64,000 nucleotides of DNA, taken from the NCBI RefSeq assembly GCF_013166515.1, contig NZ_JABKKJ010000002.1, positions 1 through 64,000 of the forward strand, in the 5' to 3' direction. Positions 16,501 through 24,856 of this stretch are shown piece by piece. Numbering within the stretch: position 1 is the stretch's first letter; each line of letters begins with the position of its first letter. Origin of the DNA: Xylanibacter caecicola. GTDB taxonomy: Bacteria > Bacteroidota > Bacteroidia > Bacteroidales > Bacteroidaceae. The notes under the pieces were generated by a model that made no database searches, was not told the origin of the DNA, and was given only the letters and a program-made list of their open reading frames with translations. A program made the position numbers and the translations under genes.

Positions 16501-17860
16501 TCGTCCACTTGTCATATTGCTCTTTGCTTATCAGTTCCGGTTTCCCGTTCTTTATAAAGCGTCCCGATGCTCCCTCGGCGTAAGTATTGAAAACCGGACC
16601 GTGCTTTTGGAGCATCTTTCCCAGTTCTTCGGCGGTTTCCGGAAGCCCGTCCACGTTGTAGCCCTCACGCTTCATGCGTTTCAGAAGGTTGAACAACGAC
16701 GGCACGACCTCCATGCCGCTTGCCGTCAGGGCGTTCTGTCCCGGACCCTTATAGTAGTATATCGCCACACGCTTCCGGCTGTTAGGCTTATGCTTTAATG
16801 CCACATAGTTGTTGACCGTCTGCACGAATGTCTCAAGGCGTTCGGGTATTGCGTATGTATGCTGCAAGCCCTCCCCGTCTTTGTAATTGCCGAATAATGC
16901 AAACGGGCGTATCGCCCCGTCTATCTCGGGAGTCACTATGCTCTGCGACATGAAACCGCCGCTCATTCCCATCTTGTCCGCTTCCCACTCTTCGGTGAGC
17001 CTGTTCACGTTAAGCGGTGAGAACAGCGGAATGTTGTTTGCCGTAAGAAAATCCACCATATAGTCGCCCATACGCCCGTGTGCCATGTTGATTACGGCGG
17101 CGGTATGTATGGAGTCTGCATGACCGTCATTTATGAACTTGCGCATCGAGCTTACGCAGTATACCATGTTGCCTGTCTCTTCAAGTCTTTTGACAAGGTC
17201 TGCAGGCTCACCCATCTGTCCTGTTACTATTATCTGCGGGGCACCGGCTTTTATAAGACGGTGCTTTTTCAGATAAGCATGATATTCGGATACCGAGTTG
17301 AAGAACACATCCTCCTCGTCCTTGTTCTCCATGTTGTAGTGATAAAGCAGTCCGCTTGCTTTCTCTATGGCAGCATCGGGCGCGTCGGCAAACAGCCTCT
17401 TCCCGTCAACGAACCTGCGTACATAGTTCAACAGACTACGGTAGTTCTTCCTTCCCCCGTTTTGCAGATATTCCTTCATCTCTTCCGCCTGTACGGAGTC
17501 TACCGACGTGATGTCGTTGTCCGGATTGGTGGCGGCTGTGGTAAGCACCGGAAGTCCGTTTCCGGCGGCATCCTTTATCAGCTCCCTCTGTTCGGCGGTT
17601 ATGCGCAGTCCCATACCGTTGATGAAGACCATGTCGTAAGAGCCTATCTCGTCAAGATTATCGGTGTCAAGCTCGCTTATCTTTATGAATGAGTTTGTGT
17701 TTGCCTTTGATATCTGCCCGAGATTGATAATCTGGTAGTTTACGAATGCTATGCGTGTCGTTGACGCCCATTGGCTCCATGCCACGGCGAGAGCAAGCAG
17801 CACGGTTAATGCCGATACGGCTGCAACAGCCTTTTTCTTGTTTATTTTCAGTCTTGTCAT
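13490..17860 (-). CDS. hmuS: HmuS, membrane-anchored CobN/BchH-like chelatase
   Basis: The protein has 1456 residues and is homologous to the large subunit of cobalto- and magnesium-chelatases. The CobN core is clear around residues 350-600 and 1000-1300: NALTASGMEVVPSLFNLL, the FGTHGSLEY-TPRKQ block near residue 540, and SGQLRDIAASRLFLINRA. Unlike cytoplasmic CobN it has a membrane span at residues 10-30 after a Lys-rich start and another near the C-terminus followed by QRRRR, which places the body in the periplasm by the positive-inside rule. Residues about 795-885 form a Met, Lys and Gly-rich insert with two KGMKPTGG repeats. It sits between hmuR and hmuT. HmuS is proposed to remove iron from heme, and activity of a Bacteroides homologue has been reported as far as I recall. 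Confidence 0.9.
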   Translation of the reverse strand: MTRLKINKKKAVAAVSALTVLLALAVAWSQWASTTRIAFVNYQIINLGQISKANTNSFIKISELDTDNLDEIGSYDMVFINGMGLRITAEQRELIKDAAGNGLPVLTTAATNPDNDITSVDSVQAEEMKEYLQNGGRKNYRSLLNYVRRFVDGKRLFADAPDAAIEKASGLLYHYNMENKDEEDVFFNSVSEYHAYLKKHRLIKAGAPQIIVTGQMGEPADLVKRLEETGNMVYCVSSMRKFINDGHADSIHTAAVINMAHGRMGDYMVDFLTANNIPLFSPLNVNRLTEEWEADKMGMSGGFMSQSIVTPEIDGAIRPFALFGNYKDGEGLQHTYAIPERLETFVQTVNNYVALKHKPNSRKRVAIYYYKGPGQNALTASGMEVVPSLFNLLKRMKREGYNVDGLPETAEELGKMLQKHGPVFNTYAEGASGRFIKNGKPELISKEQYDKWTKTALRPDMYNEVIKVNGEFPGKYMVSEDGRLAVSGLRLGNIVLLPQPAAGSGDNAFKIVHGTDAAPPHTYIASYLWARFGFNADAMIHFGTHGSLEYTPRKQVALSSNDWSDRLVGSLPHFYIYTINNVGEAMIAKRRSYAGIQSHITPPFMESNVRGIYRKLTESIKIYNNLLPSNGGKGDRQAIARAAVAVKKITLQLGIHRDLGLDSIAGKPYTEDEIQRIENFGEELASEKITGALYIIGVPYDAERIVSSVYSMATEPIAYGLLALDKMRGRANVQTEKHRMLFNRTYIEPAKAVVGRLLANPTLATDAFICKTAGITEAQLAKAREIDAERNAPKGMAAMMAMAEEMETGTVHKKMKGMKPTGGKGMKPTGGKGMSSDKALAMARMMGASKEQLKKMEAAMKRGKGNGMLKKNAGGMAAMMKPRKKYSKDEIDMATAIMEVERTLKNVGKYRKALVESPERELASMINALNGGYTPPSAGGDPIVNPNTLPTGRNLFAINAEETPTEAAWEKGRQLADNTIAMYRKNHNDSLPRKVSYTLWSSEFIETGGATIAQVLYMLGVEPVRDAFGRVTDLRLIPSQQLGRPRIDVVVQTSGQLRDIAASRLFLINRAVEMAAAAGNERYDNLVAQSVTEAEKILTAKGLTPKEAREMSTFRVFGGVNGNYGTGITGMVQAGDRWEKESEIADVYLNNMGAFYGSEKDWEATRQHVLEAALTNTDAVVQPRQSNTWGALSLDHVYEFMGGLNLAVRNVTGKDPDAYLSDYRNRNNARMQDVKEAIGVESRTTIFNPEYIKERMKGGASSAETFAEVVRNTYGWNVMKPKAVDKQMWDNIYNVYVKDKFDIGVRKYFESNNPAALEEITAVMLESARKGLWKASAGQVADIARLHTDLVNKYKPSCSGFVCDNAKLRQYIASKTSPAAAEQYNRNIREIREADMGDGKKGTVMKKEEMNDATEKKTGAVNGAAVAVATVVAIAGILILIVQRRRRNNGKQTWKR

Positions 17861-17863
17861 AAG

Positions 17864-19996
17864 CTATTTGAATATTTTATCGATATCCACCGATATACCG
17901 GCGGCGAGTGTCGTGCCGGTTGTGGACGGTGAGTTGTTGTAATAATACGACGGTCTGTAGTTCAAGAGATTGTCCGCCGCCAGTGTGATATTGACGCCTT
18001 TGGCAATCCGTTGCGCAAGGCTCAGTTTCCACATTGCATATCCCGGATACCTCTGTCTCGATGTTTCCTCATACGATGACACGCTTGTATACTCGTCGGT
18101 GGTGACGCCTGACAGGAACCTTCCGCTCAGAGTGATGCAGAAGCCGTAGCTTTTCCATTGCCGGTCGTACTCTATCCGTGCCGTCGCCGTGTGCGGACGG
18201 GTGCTCGATGTAAGCGGTTCGCCTGCCTTTATGTGTTCGTGTGTGTAGGCGTATGATGCGCTTGCACCGAATCCGCAAGGATATTTCACCTGTGCGTTGA
18301 CGTCGAAACCGGATATCTTCAACGGCGCCATGTTTACGTATTGCATGCCGTTGAGCGCCTTGTTCCATGCCGTTGTGATGCGGTTGTCCACCTTATTATA
18401 ATATCCTGTCACGGTTACGCTGCACCGTCCCTTTATGTATTCTGCCAAGAGTGAGAAGTTGTGGCTTCTTTCCGGTTTAAGGTTTTCGTTGCCGTAAATC
18501 ATGAATATGCTTGCCATGTCGAAACTCATGTACATCTCTTTGAGTGTAGGTGCGCGGAAACCGCCCGAGTATGAACCCCGTAACGAGCAGTTGCCGACCT
18601 TGTACATCATGCCGAGCTTGGACGACAAGTTGTTTGCCCGTGCCTCCGAATAGTAATCGTAGCGCAGTCCGGCTATAGCGCTCAGCTTGTCGGTGACATG
18701 CAAGTCCGCCTGTGCGAAAGCGTCGCAGGTGTACTGCCGCTTGCTGCCGTTGTTCTCAAACTGGTATGACATGAGATAGTCGCGCATGTAGTCTCCGCCT
18801 ACGGTAAGCACGTTTTTCCTACCTGTCTTGTGATTGTAGAGCGCCCGCAGACTGTTCTGCACGTTGCTGTAGTCGCGTATGTCGTTGCGGCTTGACGTTA
18901 TAAGGTCGCTTTTGTCATACTGGTCGAAAGAGTACGCCACCTCTATGTCGTCCTTTCCGCCGGCAAACGAATATCTTCCCTTTATGCCGCCGCTGAAACT
19001 GCGGTAACGGTTTCTGGTGTCGGCAGACTTGTCGCGTTCGCGAAAATAATATCCTGCACGTCCCGTAAAGTTCAGTCTGTCGGTCGCGTTGAACGTAAGC
19101 CGTTCCTTTATATTCCATGTCTTGCTTCCGAAAACGGTGGAGTAGTCGCCGTCGCGACCAAGGTCTATGGCGTCCGCGTGTGTGTGCTGTATGTTCGTAA
19201 GGCTGTTGAACTTGCCTGACTTGAAACTGAACGAACCGCCGTATCTCTGATTGTTGTGCGCCCCTATGCGTGCGTTCAGGTTGGCTGTCCACGGCTCCGT
19301 GGCATCGCGTGTTATCACATTCACCACTCCGCCGACGGCGTTCGAACCGTATAGTGACGATGCCGCCCCTTTGACAATCTCTATCCTTTCTACATTGTCC
19401 ATGTTAAGTCGGTTGTAGTCTATGTTGTCGAGGGTCTCGCCCGCTATCCTCTCGCCGTCCTGGAGAAACAATACCGAGTTGCCGCCGAAGCCCTGCATGT
19501 TTAGTGTAACCTGCTGGTCCATTGCGTATGAGAACTCTATGCCGGGTATTTCTGCCTGTAGCAGTTCGCCGATGTGGGTTGCATCGGTCTTCTTTATGCG
19601 GTCGGCGGAAATGACCTTCGTCACTATCGGCGCGTCTTTCAGCAGCTTTGGTGTCCTTGTCCCGGTGATTACGACGGTCTGTAGTCCTGTCTCGTCCTCG
19701 TTTAACGCCAAGTCAAGCCGGTTTGTCTTTATCGAAGGCTTGCCCGTGCGTGGTATGTATCCGATGTACGATACTTGCAGTGTGGGGTCTTCACCTGCCG
19801 GTATCACTAATGTATAATGTCCTTTTGTGTCGGTGGTTGTTCCCGTGTGCGGTCTGTGTTTCAGCGAAACCGACGCGCCGATGAGCGGTGTTCCTCTCCC
19901 GTCGGTAACGGTTCCGTTTACCGTCCTTTGGGCGGAAACGGCAGAGGCGGTCATGACAAGGAGCGCAATGAATACCTTTCTTAATATAGTCTGCAT
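17864..19996 (-). CDS. hmuR: HmuR, TonB-dependent heme receptor
   Basis: The protein has 710 residues: signal peptide to about residue 22 (ASAVSAQ), a carboxypeptidase-like regulatory domain (GTVTDGRGTPLIGASVSL) of the kind common in Bacteroidetes receptors, a TonB-box region near VVITGTRT, the plug domain (LFLQDGERI; SSLYGSNAVGGVVNVITR) and a barrel of about 22 strands ending in VDIDKIFK. The heme-receptor FRAP and NLKPE boxes are both present around residues 485-515. The gene starts 16 bases after hmuY and ends 3 bases before hmuS. The stretch between FRAP and NLKPE holds several Met but no His. Confidence 0.9.
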   Translation of the reverse strand: MQTILRKVFIALLVMTASAVSAQRTVNGTVTDGRGTPLIGASVSLKHRPHTGTTTDTKGHYTLVIPAGEDPTLQVSYIGYIPRTGKPSIKTNRLDLALNEDETGLQTVVITGTRTPKLLKDAPIVTKVISADRIKKTDATHIGELLQAEIPGIEFSYAMDQQVTLNMQGFGGNSVLFLQDGERIAGETLDNIDYNRLNMDNVERIEIVKGAASSLYGSNAVGGVVNVITRDATEPWTANLNARIGAHNNQRYGGSFSFKSGKFNSLTNIQHTHADAIDLGRDGDYSTVFGSKTWNIKERLTFNATDRLNFTGRAGYYFRERDKSADTRNRYRSFSGGIKGRYSFAGGKDDIEVAYSFDQYDKSDLITSSRNDIRDYSNVQNSLRALYNHKTGRKNVLTVGGDYMRDYLMSYQFENNGSKRQYTCDAFAQADLHVTDKLSAIAGLRYDYYSEARANNLSSKLGMMYKVGNCSLRGSYSGGFRAPTLKEMYMSFDMASIFMIYGNENLKPERSHNFSLLAEYIKGRCSVTVTGYYNKVDNRITTAWNKALNGMQYVNMAPLKISGFDVNAQVKYPCGFGASASYAYTHEHIKAGEPLTSSTRPHTATARIEYDRQWKSYGFCITLSGRFLSGVTTDEYTSVSSYEETSRQRYPGYAMWKLSLAQRIAKGVNITLAADNLLNYRPSYYYNNSPSTTGTTLAAGISVDIDKIFK

Positions 19997-20012
19997 GTCT
20001 TTTCGCTTTTTA

Positions 20013-20699
20013 TCATGGATTGTTCATTATTAGTATGCCTTGTTCCGCCTGCGGATATATGTAATAATCGATGGTCATGTGACCTTTTATGCCTGCCGGA
20101 TTCATAAAGTCCGACAATTTAAGACCAATGTGCCTGCCGTCTTTCAGCTTTACTATATATACCCTCCCGGACAGTGTGTAGGCAGGCGGCATGTTGCTTG
20201 TGTCCACATCAAGCCACCTCGACAACACCTCGTTGTAGTATGACGACGCATACAGGATGTTGCCGTCCATCATTCCCGACATGTCCGTTGCAATGCGGTC
20301 GGTGGTGTATACGTCTTCCGCAAACACCGCTCCTGCTGGCAGCGGCTTGCCCAAGACGTTTTCATCCGTTTCGCATACCGACGCTCCGTTTGTCTTCGTG
20401 TCGTAGCGGTGCACGGCAATGTCCCATTCCGCGGGCGCTGCGTCGGTGCTGTCTTCTCCTATTTCGGTGGTGTGGCACACCTTGTTGCGGAAGTCGATAT
20501 AGGTCCACTTCTTGTAGTCCGTGGCGTCGATGCACACTTTACCCGATGCCGTGGCGTCGCCTGACGGCAGGAAACCGTATCCGTCTGGCGTGCTTTCTTG
20601 AGGAATATCGTATATATCGTCCAACATACCGTTGCATGATGAGAGTGACAATAATGCCACTCCCGTCAATAACGCTGTAAATATAGATTTTCGTTTCAT
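20013..20699 (-). CDS. hmuY: HmuY-family heme-binding lipoprotein
   Basis: The protein has 228 residues from ATG 20697-20699, chosen because it starts the lipoprotein signal MKRKSIFTALLTG ending LSSCNG; the longer frame reads back into the upstream gene. Conserved HmuY features are DATDYKKWTYIDF early in the domain, WDIAVHRYDTKTNGA in the middle, and a C-terminal strand segment GHMTIDYYIYPQAEQG. HmuY of Porphyromonas takes heme from host carriers at the surface and hands it to HmuR, whose gene follows by 16 bases. The exact heme ligands cannot be assigned by eye. Confidence 0.9.
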   Translation of the reverse strand: MKRKSIFTALLTGVALLSLSSCNGMLDDIYDIPQESTPDGYGFLPSGDATASGKVCIDATDYKKWTYIDFRNKVCHTTEIGEDSTDAAPAEWDIAVHRYDTKTNGASVCETDENVLGKPLPAGAVFAEDVYTTDRIATDMSGMMDGNILYASSYYNEVLSRWLDVDTSNMPPAYTLSGRVYIVKLKDGRHIGLKLSDFMNPAGIKGHMTIDYYIYPQAEQGILIMNNP

Positions 20700-20712
20700 G
20701 CCGTTTCCTTGC

Positions 20713-21552
20713 TTAGTTGGATGCCGACGCACTTGCAGGAGACCACGTTATTGTGAGACCGCCCATGACCGACGGAACGCTGAATACAAACTCCGGTGAG
20801 TTCTTCTCACTGTCGATACTTGCTTTCAATGTGCATGGATATTCCTTCTTGCTCTCTTCGGACATGCCCATTAAGCAGCTTCCCGCACCCTCTATGGTAT
20901 ATATGTCTCCGTTCATGGTCACTGTCGCATCATTTATGGTGAATGTTCCCCATGTGTCCGAAGTGTATGATATGTTCACCTTCCCGTTGTCCGCCACCTT
21001 GACCGTCACCGTCTGGTTCTCGCTTGTCATGCCTTGCGGAAAGTATTGTGCCACGGCTTTTGCCATGCCTTCATAGCTTCCTGTCACCATAACGTTTGCG
21101 GGCGCGTCGCCTTCGATGAAATCAACGGTCATGCCACCCATCACCGCCGGTACTGTAAACCTGAATGTGCTTCCCGATGCGCTTACTTCCGCACTCAGAC
21201 TACATTCGTAACTCTTTCCGGTTCCGTTCATGCCCATTATCGTTGTGCCTGTGCCTTCGACCTTATATGTCGCCCCGTTCTTGGACACGGTGGCATTCTT
21301 TATTTCAAATGTGCCGAATGTCTCGGATACGTAGCCGATGTTTACCTTGTTGTCTCCTTCACGTGTGATTTCCAGTTTTTCGCCTGTTGCATACATGCCG
21401 TCGGGGAAATACTGTGCGGTGGATTTTGTGTATCCGTTATAGACCTTTGCTATTTCCTTGCCATAGTTCATGTCTTCACTGTTTTCATCGTTGCTGCATG
21501 ACATCATGCACAGGGTCATGACAGCCAGCATAAAGATACTTTTCAATTTCAT
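20713..21552 (-). CDS. Two-domain calycin-like lipoprotein, first gene of the heme operon
   Basis: The protein has 279 residues, a lipoprotein signal ending MMSCSND, and two tandem domains of about 115 residues each (roughly 35-155 and 156-275). Both copies share QYFPxGM near their start, a G-T-F-x-I segment, an MGM loop and VMGG(M/L)T at the end, so they arose by duplication. The pattern fits the calycin-like beta-barrel family found in Bacteroidales lipoproteins. The gene ends 13 bases before hmuY and is nearest the promoter. Barrels of the calycin type often bind small hydrophobic ligands, and Met-rich loops recur, so a second heme or porphyrin binder is possible but inferred only from context. 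Confidence 0.75.
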   Translation of the reverse strand: MKLKSIFMLAVMTLCMMSCSNDENSEDMNYGKEIAKVYNGYTKSTAQYFPDGMYATGEKLEITREGDNKVNIGYVSETFGTFEIKNATVSKNGATYKVEGTGTTIMGMNGTGKSYECSLSAEVSASGSTFRFTVPAVMGGMTVDFIEGDAPANVMVTGSYEGMAKAVAQYFPQGMTSENQTVTVKVADNGKVNISYTSDTWGTFTINDATVTMNGDIYTIEGAGSCLMGMSEESKKEYPCTLKASIDSEKNSPEFVFSVPSVMGGLTITWSPASASASN

Positions 21553-21602
21553 GATTTAAATGTTTGTTGTTGTTCTGATGTTTGTTTGTAAATTGCAGGA
21601 TG

Positions 21603-21633
21603 CAAAGTTATAAGTGCGGCAGTTCATCTGCAA
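21603..21633 (-). promoter_or_regulatory. Promoter of the heme operon
   Basis: On the minus strand TTG (21631-21633) and TAACTTTG (21603-21610) are separated by 20 bases, which fits the Bacteroidetes consensus TTG-N19/20-TAnnTTTG. The predicted start lies near 21596, about 45 bases before the calycin-like gene. I saw no clear Fur-type operator. Confidence 0.6.
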
Positions 21634-21813
21634 TACTTAAAATTTGGTAAAATAAATTTGTATTACATGAATGAAAAATACTTACAAATAACCATCACGA
21701 CAGCCGGATGTCCACGGTTTTCAATGCCTCTTGTCATAATTTTCAGGTAAAAAAGCCTTGTTCATATACCAAGTTGTAACATGTTGATTATCCGTATGTT
21801 ACGTATTGCTTTC

Positions 21814-21901
21814 CAAGAGGTGCCCTTTTGCATTCTGAAAGACGGCGTTTTAGCGTCCAAGAGGTGCCCTTTTAGAACGCAAAAGGGCACCTCTTGAAAA
21901 A
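21814..21901. repeat. 22-bp-period intergenic array, four units
   Basis: Units begin at 21814, 21836, 21858 and 21880. Two carry the core AAGAGGTGCCCTTTT, the last carries its inverse AAAAGGGCACCTCTT, and one carries a diverged AAAGACGGCGTTTT. The array is the main content of the 493-base gap between the divergent heme operon and the nucleotidyltransferase gene. Apart from promoter boxes I see nothing else there. Confidence 0.85.
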
Positions 21902-22045
21902 CGGGGGATAATTCATGGTTTCAAGCAAGGTTATGTTGTGATGTGGCAGAGGTTATATCCGGTCTTATAAATAAAGGTATTAAATGTTCGGCAATCTCGT
22001 GAAAAAGAATTAATTTTGTGGCGATTAATATTAAAAAATATAACG

Positions 22046-22957
22046 ATGAAACCAACTCTTATATTACTGGCTGCCGGCATGGGCAGCCGTTACGGCGGTT
22101 TGAAGCAGCTTGACGGACTGGGACCTAATGGTGAGACGATAATGGACTATTCCATCTATGATGCCATAAAGGCGGGTTTCGGCAAGATTGTATTCATTAT
22201 CCGCAAGGACTTTGAAGAAGACTTCCGCATCAAAGTGCTTGACAAATATGAGGGACATGTGCCTCTTGAACTGTGTTTCCAAAGCCTTGATGCGCTTCCG
22301 GAGGGCTTCAGCTGTCCCGAAGGACGTGTAAAGCCGTGGGGCACCAACCATGCAGTGCTTATGGCAAAGGACGTGGTGAACGAACCGTTCTGTGTGATAA
22401 ACTGCGATGACTTCTACAACCGCGACGCCTTTATGGCGATAGGTAAGTTTCTTGCTGAACTTCCCGAAGGAAGTACAAACAGATATGCCATGGTGGGTTT
22501 CCGCGTGGGTAATACACTTTCTGACAACGGAACAGTGGCGCGCGGTATATGTTCTACGGACGAGGACGGAAACCTTACCACCGTGGTTGAGCGCACGGAG
22601 ATAATGAGAGTGGACGGAAAGGTGTCGTACAAGGACGAGAACGGCGAGTGGGTAGCAGTGGAAGACAACACGCCGGTGTCGATGAACGTATGGGGATTTA
22701 CGCCTGATTACTTTGCACATAGCGAAGCATATTTCAAGGAATTCTTGTCTGCTCCGGAGACAAAGACAAACTTTAAGGCGGAGTTCTTTATCCCGCTTAT
22801 GGTAAACAAACTGATAAACGAGAAGACGGCAACCGTGAAAGTGCTTGACACTACAAGCAAATGGTTCGGCGTTACGTATGCTGCCGACCGTCAGGGCGTG
22901 GTAGACCGTATCAGCGCACTTGTGGCAGAGGGCGTTTATCCGGAACGTTTGTTTTAA
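22046..22957 (+). CDS. Sugar-nucleotide-type nucleotidyltransferase
   Basis: The protein has 303 residues from ATG 22046 (the frame from 22016 starts at a non-ATG codon). The N-terminal nucleotide-binding signature LAAGMGSRYGGLKQLDGLGP and the metal-binding NCDDFY around residue 110 place it in the NTP_transferase family. It lacks the left-handed beta-helix of GlmU-like enzymes. The substrate cannot be named. Related Bacteroidetes genes lie near cell-wall or nucleotide-sugar genes. Here it stands before nrnA and glmM in the same direction. A TAATTTTG box at 22011-22018 may be its -7 element. Confidence 0.75.
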   Translation: MKPTLILLAAGMGSRYGGLKQLDGLGPNGETIMDYSIYDAIKAGFGKIVFIIRKDFEEDFRIKVLDKYEGHVPLELCFQSLDALPEGFSCPEGRVKPWGTNHAVLMAKDVVNEPFCVINCDDFYNRDAFMAIGKFLAELPEGSTNRYAMVGFRVGNTLSDNGTVARGICSTDEDGNLTTVVERTEIMRVDGKVSYKDENGEWVAVEDNTPVSMNVWGFTPDYFAHSEAYFKEFLSAPETKTNFKAEFFIPLMVNKLINEKTATVKVLDTTSKWFGVTYAADRQGVVDRISALVAEGVYPERLF

Positions 22958-23078
22958 CGGCAGATGCCTACGAAGGTTTTTTGCATGTATTTTTAAGTGA
23001 ACAATATAAATGTGGCAGGGGCTTGCGGACCGGTGTCTACAAGTCCCTGTTGTGTGTGATGAATATATAGTACGAACG

Positions 23079-24104
23079 ATGAACATTAATATACTGACCG
23101 ATTTTGAGGTGGAACAGTTTTGCCGTATCGTCGATGCATCCGACAAGATTGTTATCTGCTGTCATCAAAATCCAGACGGCGACGCCCTCGGTTCAAGTCT
23201 CGGAATGGCTGAATATCTGCGCACAATGGGCAAGGAACCGCTCGTGGTCGTGCCGGATGCCTTTCCGGATTTTCTACAGTGGATGCCGGGAACAGAGCGT
23301 GTTGTCCGCTACGACAAGTACAAGGAACGAGTGGACGCGGTTTTGGCAGAGGCTGATCTTGTGATGTGCCTGGACTTCAATACACCCGGGCGCACGGATA
23401 AAATGGCGGATGCTCTTGTGGCATCGCCGGCAAGCAAGATACTCATCGACCATCATCTCGATCCCGACATAGATGTGGAGATGAAGATTTCGCAGCCGGA
23501 GGCAAGCAGCACATGCGAACTGGTGTTCAGGCTGATATGGCAGATAGGCGACTTCGAGAGCGTGACAAGAAAATGTGCCGTGCCCCTTTATTGCGGAATG
23601 ATGACGGATACGGGCGGCTTTACGTACAACTCCACGCGTCCGGAAATATTCTTCATCATCAGTCAGTTGCTGACAAAGGGCATCAACAAGGACAAGATTT
23701 ACCGCAATGTCTACAACAATTACAGCGAGTGGCGCATGCGCCTGATGGGGCATGTGTTGTACAACCGTCTTGTGGTAATGCCTGAGCAACATGCCTCTTA
23801 CTTTATCCTTACACGCCGTGATCTCAAAAAATTCCATTATGTAAAGGGGGATGCCGAGGGATTGGTGAACATGCCTTTGCAGATAAAGGGCATGCGTCTG
23901 AGCATCTCTTTGCGCGAGGATACCGAGCGCGACAACCTTGTATGGGTGAGCCTTCGCTCTGTTGACGACTTCCCGTGCAACCGCATGGCGGAGAGATATT
24001 TCAACGGCGGAGGGCATCTCAATGCCTCCGGCGGACGGCTTACGTGCACCATCGAAGAGGCGGAGAAAAGAGTGAGGGAAGCCATTTGCAACTTCCGTCC
24101 TTGA
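23079..24104 (+). CDS. nrnA: DHH-family phosphoesterase, NrnA-like (oligoribonuclease/pAp phosphatase)
   Basis: The protein has 341 residues from ATG 23079, which places the DHH domain at the expected distance; the upstream frame has no signal or motif. Motifs are HQNPDGDALGS near residue 30, a metal-binding CLDFN segment, DHHLDPD around residue 130, and the DHHA1 signature GGGHLNASGG at the C-terminus. NrnA degrades short RNA oligomers to mononucleotides and dephosphorylates pAp. This is a stand-alone cytoplasmic enzyme with 113 bases to the next gene. Confidence 0.85.
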   Translation: MNINILTDFEVEQFCRIVDASDKIVICCHQNPDGDALGSSLGMAEYLRTMGKEPLVVVPDAFPDFLQWMPGTERVVRYDKYKERVDAVLAEADLVMCLDFNTPGRTDKMADALVASPASKILIDHHLDPDIDVEMKISQPEASSTCELVFRLIWQIGDFESVTRKCAVPLYCGMMTDTGGFTYNSTRPEIFFIISQLLTKGINKDKIYRNVYNNYSEWRMRLMGHVLYNRLVVMPEQHASYFILTRRDLKKFHYVKGDAEGLVNMPLQIKGMRLSISLREDTERDNLVWVSLRSVDDFPCNRMAERYFNGGGHLNASGGRLTCTIEEAEKRVREAICNFRP

Positions 24105-24217
24105 TGTCCGTATCGTGGCGTATGGGTTAAAGTAGCATAATATATGGTGTGTTGTTTGTCGTAATTGGCATGTTTTTTGTAAATTTGCCGTTATAATTGT
24201 ATTATCAGATATAATAT

Positions 24218-24856
24218 ATGAATAAAATAACTTATGTGTTCATGGCGTTCTTTGCCATGATTCTTGCGGCTGCGTGCGATGATACGGAGACGTATGCAGA
24301 ACAGAAAGACAGGGAGCGTGCTGCCATACAGGAGTATATAAGAGACTCGTCGGTAACGGTGATATCGGAAGAGCAGTTCTTTGCTCAGGACACCACTACC
24401 AATCTGGAGCGCAACGAATATGTCTTGCTTAACCGTTCTGGAGTGTACATGCAGATTATACGCAAGGGATGCGGTGAACGCATCAAGCCGGGAGAGACCA
24501 CTACGGTGCTCTGCCGTTTCAAGGAATGGAACCTGTTGACGGACTCTCTGCAGCTTACCAACGAGGTAATGTCGTTTGCCCACATGGTGGACAAAATGAA
24601 TGTGACGAACACCAGCGGTTCGTTCTCGGCGTCGTTCTTAAGCGGACAGAGCGTTATGGCAAGCTTTTACAACAGCACTTCGGTACCTTCGGGCTGGTTG
24701 GCTCCGCTGAGCTACATAAAGGTGGGGCGGCAGTCATCTCCCGATGAAGAGATTGCCAAGGTCAAGATTATAGTGCCTCACACGCAGGGACACCGGTATG
24801 CGTCGTCCGGCGTATATCCTTGTCTTTATGAATTAACTTACGAAAGAGGAAGATAA
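24218..24856 (+). CDS. DUF4827-type lipoprotein
   Basis: The protein has 212 residues with a lipoprotein signal ending LAAACDDTE. The mature part contains segments such as ERNEYVLLNRSGVYMQII and a C-terminal strand-rich region resembling FKBP-like folds. In Bacteroidales a DUF4827 protein commonly precedes the glmM-type mutase gene, and here its stop codon overlaps the glmM start by one base. The function is unknown. Coupling to glmM suggests a link to envelope synthesis. Confidence 0.75.
   Translation: MNKITYVFMAFFAMILAAACDDTETYAEQKDRERAAIQEYIRDSSVTVISEEQFFAQDTTTNLERNEYVLLNRSGVYMQIIRKGCGERIKPGETTTVLCRFKEWNLLTDSLQLTNEVMSFAHMVDKMNVTNTSGSFSASFLSGQSVMASFYNSTSVPSGWLAPLSYIKVGRQSSPDEEIAKVKIIVPHTQGHRYASSGVYPCLYELTYERGR

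Noticed and set aside
13490..17860. Cobalamin-synthesis CobN
   Set aside because: No CobS/CobT or other corrin genes are present, the protein is membrane-anchored, and hmuY/hmuR lie directly upstream.
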